DNA from: Magnetospirillum sp.
Lineage (GTDB): Bacteria > Pseudomonadota > Alphaproteobacteria > Rhodospirillales > Magnetospirillaceae
Length of the DNA: 41,495 nt
Reading direction: 5' to 3'
Assembly (NCBI GenBank): GCA_016212565.1
Contig: JACRFY010000089.1
Coordinates: forward strand, 1 to 41,495
Shown: positions 37,426 to 41,495 of the stretch, one piece after another
Layout: each line of letters begins with the position of its first letter
Numbering within the stretch: position 1 is the first letter of the stretch
The notes under the pieces: generated by a model
Databases searched by the model: none
What the model was told of the DNA's origin: nothing
What the model saw: the letters and a program-made list of their open reading frames with translations, nothing else
Made by a program: the position numbers and the translations under genes

Positions 37426-37428
37426 TCC

Positions 37429-37875
37429 CTATTCCCGCGCCATCCCCTGGGGCGGGAAGCGGGCGAGGATGCGGCGCATCAGGTCGTCGCGGACCATGCG
37501 ATAGGCTTCCAGCCGGGTCTCGCGGCTGCCCTCGACCAGACTGGGGTCGAAGGTGTTCCAGAACTCGACCTCGCAGGCGTTGTGGCGGGTCAGCTCGACC
37601 GCCTTGTGCTGGGCCTCGGGCGACAGCGATACCACGACGTCGAAGCTGTCGTCCTCCATGTCCTCGAATACCTTGGGCCGGTGGCGGGCGACGTCGATGC
37701 CGATTTCCGCCATCACCGCGGCGACGAAGGGGTCGATCTCGCCGCGGCGCACGCCGACCGAATCGACATAGATGCGCGTGCCGTGCAGGCGCTTCAGGAT
37801 CCCCTCGGCCATCGGCGAGCGGATGGCGTTCATCGTGCAGCAGAACAGGACGGCCGATGGCAGATCGCCGACCAC
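37429..37875 (-). CDS. Low-molecular-weight phosphatase/arsenate reductase-like protein
   Basis: A 148-residue member of the LMW protein-tyrosine phosphatase superfamily. The P-loop VLFCCTMNAIRSPMAEG (about residues 9-25) fits C-x5-R-S and FWNTFDPS provides the general-acid aspartate. The start is GTG at 37875, 4 bp after the UPF0262 stop, so it is likely translated by coupling. In related genomes this gene sits between the UPF0262 gene and infA; here ccdAB follows instead. The natural substrate is unknown. Confidence 0.88.
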   Translation of the reverse strand: MVGDLPSAVLFCCTMNAIRSPMAEGILKRLHGTRIYVDSVGVRRGEIDPFVAAVMAEIGIDVARHRPKVFEDMEDDSFDVVVSLSPEAQHKAVELTRHNACEVEFWNTFDPSLVEGSRETRLEAYRMVRDDLMRRILARFPPQGMARE

Positions 37876-37879
37876 CGCC

Positions 37880-38350
37880 CTAGCCCCGGATGTGGAGGAC
37901 GCAGATCAGCGTGAACAGCCGCCGGGCGGTGACGTGATCGATCTCGATCCGTCCGGTCAGCCGCTCCTTGAGCAGGTCCGAGCCCTCGTCGTGCAGCCCG
38001 CGGCGGCCGACATCGATGGCCTCGATCTGCGACGGCGTCGACTTGCGGATCGCCTGGTAATAGCTCTCGCAGACCATGAAGTAGTCTTTGACGATGGACT
38101 GGAACGGCTTCAGCGGCAGCGGCACCACCACCAGCGAGCGGTCGTCCTGGGTGCGGACGTCGAAGTTCAGCCGGTTGTCTTCCAGCGACAGATGGAGGTT
38201 GTAGGGACCGGTGAAGCCGACCGGGGCGAAGTGGTTCTCCTCCAGCAGATCGTAGATGGCGATGGCTCGCTCGTGCTCGACCTCGGCCCGTCGGCGCACC
38301 ATCGTTTTCTCGTCGAGTTTGACGTGAACGAGGCGCTGCCGGTGAGGCAT
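37880..38350 (-). CDS. UPF0262 family protein
   Basis: A 156-residue cytosolic protein of the UPF0262 family, an alphaproteobacterial family of unknown function nearly always found after hisD. Recognised by [58 protein letters not shown] and [15 protein letters not shown] at 38350 overlaps the last base of the hisD stop (TGATG). The function is not known; its coupling to hisD and the phosphatase gene is conserved. Confidence 0.92.
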   Translation of the reverse strand: MPHRQRLVHVKLDEKTMVRRRAEVEHERAIAIYDLLEENHFAPVGFTGPYNLHLSLEDNRLNFDVRTQDDRSLVVVPLPLKPFQSIVKDYFMVCESYYQAIRKSTPSQIEAIDVGRRGLHDEGSDLLKERLTGRIEIDHVTARRLFTLICVLHIRG

Positions 38351-39654
38351 CAGGCACTCCCGAGATTGAGCCGGATGGCCACCGACAGACCGTGCGCGCC
38401 CAGCCCCTCGGCCTCGGCCAGCGCCACCGCCGACGGGCCGATGGCCCGCAACGCCTCGGCGTCGCAGCCCAGCAAGGTGGTGCGCTTCATGAAGTCGATC
38501 ACCCCCAGGCCGGAGGAAAAGCGCGCCGAGCGCGCCGTCGGCAGCACATGGTTGGGACCGCCGACATAGTCGCCGATGGCCTCCGGGGTATAGCGGCCGA
38601 GGAAGATGGCGCCGGCATGGCGCACCCGCGCGGCCAGGGCGTCGGGATTGGCCACCGCCAGTTCCAGATGCTCGGGGGCGATGCGGTCGATCAGCGGCAG
38701 GGCGGCTTCCAGGCTGTCGACGACGATCACCGCGCCGTGCCGCTGCCAGCTCTCGCGGGCGATGCCGGCCCGCGGCAGGGTCAGCAGGTGAGTCTCGACC
38801 GCCGCCGCCACCCGGGCGCCGAAGGCGGCGTCGGTGGTGATGAGGATCGACTGCGCGGCGGTGTCGTGTTCGGCCTGGGACAGCAGGTCGGCGGCGATCC
38901 ACGCCGGATCGTTGGCGCCGTCGGCAACCACCAGGATTTCGGACGGGCCGGCGATCATGTCGATGCCGACGGTGCCGAACACCTGCCGCTTGGCGGCGGC
39001 GACATAGGCGTTGCCGGGGCCGACGATCTTGTCCACCGCGCGGATGGTGGCGGTGCCATAGGCCAGCGCACCGACCGCCTGGGCGCCGCCGATGCGGTAG
39101 ATTTCGTCGATCTCGGCCAGTTTGGCGGCGGCCAGCACCAGCGGATTGAGGCGGCCGTCGGGGGTGGGAACCACCATCACCATGCGCTCGACCCCGGCCA
39201 CCTTGGCCGGAATGGCGTTCATCAGCACCGAGGACGGATAGGCGGCGGTGCCGCCGGGAACGTAAAGGCCGGCGGCCTCGACCGCGGTCCAGCGGCAGCC
39301 CAGGCGCACCCCGGCAACGTCGGTGTAGGCATAGTCCTTGGGCAATTGGCGGGCATGGAAGTCGCGGATGCGCTCGGCGGCCAGGTCCAGCGCCGCCATG
39401 GTTTCGGCCGGCACCGCGGCAGCGGCGGCGGCGACGTCGGCGGCGGAAATGCGCAGCGTCTCCGGGGTCAGGCCGGGCAGGCGGTCGAAGCGGGCGGTGT
39501 AGTCGATCAGCGCCGCGTCGCCGCGGGCGCGCACATCGGCGAGGATGGCGGCGACGTCGGCGTTGACGTCGGCATCGGTTTCGCGCTTCGACGACAGCAA
39601 CGCGGCAAAGGCGGCGTCGAAATCGGCGGCGGCGGCATTCAGTTCAAGCGGCAC
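38350..39654 (-). CDS. hisD: Histidinol dehydrogenase
   Basis: Zinc enzyme of the last two steps of histidine biosynthesis (L-histidinol to L-histidine, NAD+). The 434-residue product has the usual length and conserved blocks: [50 protein letters not shown] with Gln/His zinc ligands, APEHLEL with the catalytic Glu-His pair, and [10 protein letters not shown]. The start at 39654 overlaps the hisG 3' end by 11 bp. It is the second gene in the hisG-hisD-UPF0262-phosphatase operon. Confidence 0.97.
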   Translation of the reverse strand: MPLELNAAAADFDAAFAALLSSKRETDADVNADVAAILADVRARGDAALIDYTARFDRLPGLTPETLRISAADVAAAAAAVPAETMAALDLAAERIRDFHARQLPKDYAYTDVAGVRLGCRWTAVEAAGLYVPGGTAAYPSSVLMNAIPAKVAGVERMVMVVPTPDGRLNPLVLAAAKLAEIDEIYRIGGAQAVGALAYGTATIRAVDKIVGPGNAYVAAAKRQVFGTVGIDMIAGPSEILVVADGANDPAWIAADLLSQAEHDTAAQSILITTDAAFGARVAAAVETHLLTLPRAGIARESWQRHGAVIVVDSLEAALPLIDRIAPEHLELAVANPDALAARVRHAGAIFLGRYTPEAIGDYVGGPNHVLPTARSARFSSGLGVIDFMKRTTLLGCDAEALRAIGPSAVALAEAEGLGAHGLSVAIRLNLGSA

Positions 39655-40315
39655 GGCGAGCCTCGCAGGCGGTACGGAAGGACGAAATCCACCCGGTCAG
39701 CTCGTCGGGGCGGGTCTTCAGCGCGGCGCGGTTGACGATCAGGCGGCTGGTGACCTCGGCCAGCACCTCGACCTCCTTGAGTCCGTTGGCCTTCAGCGTC
39801 GAGCCGGTCGAGACCAGATCGACGATGCGCGAGCACAGACCCAGCGACGGCGCCAGTTCCATCGCGCCGTTGAGCTTGACGCATTCGGCCTGGACGCCGC
39901 GGGCGGCGAAGTGGCGCCGGGTCACCTCGGGATATTTGGTGGCGATGCGGACGTGACTCCAGCGGCGGGGATCGTCGCTTTCCGCCAGATCGGCCGGCTC
40001 GGCCACCGACAGGCGGCACTTGCCGATGCCAAGGTCGAGCGGGGCATACAGTTCGGGGTAGTCGAATTCCATCAGCACGTCGTTGCCGCAGATCCCAAGG
40101 TGTGCCGCGCCGAAGGCGACGAAGGTGGCGACGTCGAACGAGCGCACGCGGATGATGTCGATATGGGGATGGTTGGTGGCGAAACGCAGCAGGCGCGTCT
40201 TGGGATTGTCGAATTCGGCTTCCGGTTCGATGCCGGCGCCGCGCACCAGCGGCATCGCCTCGTCGAGAATGCGGCCCTTGGGCAGGGCGATCACCAGCTT
40301 GTCTACACTCGGCAC
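39644..40315 (-). CDS. hisG: ATP phosphoribosyltransferase, short form
   Basis: First enzyme of histidine biosynthesis. The 223-residue product is the short HisG form, which lacks the regulatory ACT-like domain and needs HisZ as partner; hisZ is not in the window. Conserved blocks: [75 protein letters not shown]. Start is GTG at 40315 with GGGAG nine bases upstream; no ATG lies in a better position. Feedback control by histidine would act through HisZ. Confidence 0.95.
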   Translation of the reverse strand: MPSVDKLVIALPKGRILDEAMPLVRGAGIEPEAEFDNPKTRLLRFATNHPHIDIIRVRSFDVATFVAFGAAHLGICGNDVLMEFDYPELYAPLDLGIGKCRLSVAEPADLAESDDPRRWSHVRIATKYPEVTRRHFAARGVQAECVKLNGAMELAPSLGLCSRIVDLVSTGSTLKANGLKEVEVLAEVTSRLIVNRAALKTRPDELTGWISSFRTACEARRAA

Positions 40316-40376
40316 GTCAACCAACTCCCTACAGCGGGAGCCCTGTTTACCCGCTTTTTCCCGGCCGTTCCAGGGC

Positions 40377-41414
40377 TCAGACCAACCCGGCCAGCTTGGC
40401 GGCCAGCCAGCGGCCGACCTTCTCGGCGCCCTGGGGGGTGTTGTGGACATGGTCGTAGAAATCGCCGTCGGAAAATTCCACTTCACCGGCGAGGTCGAGG
40501 CAGACGATGCCCTGCTCGGCGCACACCTCGAGGGTGGCGGCGTTGAAGCGCGCCAGCAGCCGCTGATGGTCGAGGCCGTTGAGCCCCGCGGCGGCGGCCA
40601 GGCCTTCCCAGCCGTCGCCGTGGCGGCGGGCGTCGCCGCGCACCTGGGTGACGAACACCGGCACCGCGCCCATCTGATGGATCAACTCGGCCATGCGGAT
40701 CAGCCGCGCCTTGTAGCGGTCGGGGAAGGTCAGGGTCGGCAAGGTCGCCGGATCGGGATAGTTGGGCTGCCCGGTCCACGTCGCGGTGGCGAAGTCGACC
40801 GCCTGGTGGTTGAGCTTGGCCTTGCGCGCCTTCAGCGTCCCCTGCACCGTGGCCGCGAGCCGCAGCAGCGCGCTCTTCTGCTTGGCCACCTTCGACCAGC
40901 TGGAGTGCTCCAGCAGGTCGACCGCCGGCCCGGTGATGTGGGTGTCGTTGATGCCGACATAGGCGAGGACGAAGTGCGGCTTCAGCCCCGGCACGGCGGG
41001 CAGCCACAGCTCCAGGTTCTTGAGGTGGCCGACGGTGCTTTGGCCGTCGATGCCGGCATTGGCGATGGTCACCGTCTTGCCGTGCTCGCCCAGGGCGCGC
41101 TGCGTCGCCGCCTGCCAGGTCTGCGCCTCGGGGAGATAGAGCTGGTTGGTGGTGCTGCCGCCGATGGTGACGATGTCGACGCGGGCGGGGTCGGTGGCGG
41201 TGCCGCGGAAGCCCCAATGGTCGCGGCGGTAGCTGAATTCGCCGCCGCCGGGATAGAGCCCCTTGGCCGAGACGGTCACCGCGGTGTCGCGCGGCACCAC
41301 CAGGCCGTCGAGGGGATCGCTGCTGAACCACGTCCCGAACACCAGCTCGGCGGCGAGGGCGGCGGCCAGCAGCAGGCCGAGATTGACGGCGGCGATCTTG
41401 AGCAAGCGAAGCAT
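40377..41414 (-). CDS. Membrane-anchored SGNH-hydrolase-like protein
   Basis: A 345-residue protein with an N-terminal membrane anchor or signal (about residues 5-26) and a periplasmic SGNH/GDSL-like domain: [14 protein letters not shown] (nucleophile Ser in GGST, about residue 88), a conserved Gly/Asn block in YVGIND (about 153-158) and [15 protein letters not shown] (Asp/His about 325-328). Proteins of this type often act as esterases or O-acyltransferases on cell-surface sugars; the substrate here is unknown. ATG at 41414. It lies upstream of hisG on the same strand, 61 bp away. Confidence 0.78.
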   Translation of the reverse strand: MLRLLKIAAVNLGLLLAAALAAELVFGTWFSSDPLDGLVVPRDTAVTVSAKGLYPGGGEFSYRRDHWGFRGTATDPARVDIVTIGGSTTNQLYLPEAQTWQAATQRALGEHGKTVTIANAGIDGQSTVGHLKNLELWLPAVPGLKPHFVLAYVGINDTHITGPAVDLLEHSSWSKVAKQKSALLRLAATVQGTLKARKAKLNHQAVDFATATWTGQPNYPDPATLPTLTFPDRYKARLIRMAELIHQMGAVPVFVTQVRGDARRHGDGWEGLAAAAGLNGLDHQRLLARFNAATLEVCAEQGIVCLDLAGEVEFSDGDFYDHVHNTPQGAEKVGRWLAAKLAGLV

Positions 41415-41447
41415 GGCCCGCTTATAGCGGCCGCGGCGGTGTCTCGT

Positions 41448-41495
41448 CTACAGCTTGGGCAGGGTGACGCCCTGCTGGCCCATGTACTTGCCGGC
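41448..41495 (-). CDS. Partial CDS, C-terminal 15 residues
   Basis: A minus-strand frame enters from the right edge and ends with YMGQQGVTLPKL and a TAG stop, 33 bp before the SGNH gene. Codon use fits the neighbours. The rest of the gene is outside the window and the tail alone does not identify it. Confidence 0.5.
   Translation of the reverse strand, partial: AGKYMGQQGVTLPKL

Noticed and set aside
37582-37914. Plus-strand frame opposite the LMW phosphatase
   Set aside because: It is antisense to a gene with an intact P-loop and general acid and has His/Asp-rich antisense composition.

Overview
The window is a GC-rich, tightly packed chromosomal segment from an alphaproteobacterium, most likely a Rhodospirillales member close to Magnetospirillum or Phaeospirillum. 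This rests on gene order (hisG-hisD-UPF0262-LMW phosphatase next to maf-RNase G-yacG), codon and base composition, many start/stop overlaps, cytosolic chemoreceptors and a sulfide-oxidising gene set. The genus is an inference. I see no rRNA, tRNA, insertion sequence or CRISPR array.

Left part (1-15.9 kb): glycogen phosphorylase (minus) diverges from rmuC (plus). A complete potassium locus follows: a 27-residue membrane microprotein, kdpF, kdpA, kdpB, kdpC, kdpD and kdpE, preceded by a candidate KdpE box and a 9-bp-arm palindrome. A DmeF-like Co/Ni efflux gene runs convergently into kdpE, and a Kup potassium transporter lies beyond it. A 64-residue membrane protein diverges from kup across a leader containing a perfect 10-bp inverted repeat.

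Middle part (15.9-28.2 kb): bluB sits behind a cobalamin riboswitch, after mobB. A decayed histidine kinase fragment separates mobB from a three-gene ferrous iron uptake operon (small periplasmic protein, FTR1 permease, polyferredoxin) joined by ATGA overlaps and preceded by a Fur-like site. A phosphatase-like gene, two overlapping cytosolic chemoreceptors with zinc-binding CZB domains, an amtB gene behind a near-consensus sigma-54 promoter and an upstream repeat cluster, and an orphan membrane histidine kinase follow.

Right part (28.2-41.5 kb): a small lipoprotein and a TauE/SafE exporter face, across a bidirectional terminator, a minus-strand sulfur/electron-transfer block: rhodanese, fccA, fccB, a diheme cytochrome c and a NapC/NirT-type tetraheme cytochrome. 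A TerB-like protein and a secreted HELSH metalloprotease-like protein come next. The last block is the housekeeping cluster hisG-hisD-UPF0262-phosphatase and maf-RNase G-yacG, interrupted by a ccdAB toxin-antitoxin module at the site where related genomes usually carry infA. The ccd promoter carries three TGCGCA palindromes at exact 12-bp intervals. An SGNH hydrolase and the last 15 codons of an unidentified gene close the window.

The items I find most worth following are the ccdAB insertion with its phased operator and unusual CcdB tail, the tandem CZB receptors with altered signalling tips, the iron operon whose first gene is a free copy of the FTR1 periplasmic domain, the microprotein ahead of kdpF, and the kinase relic.
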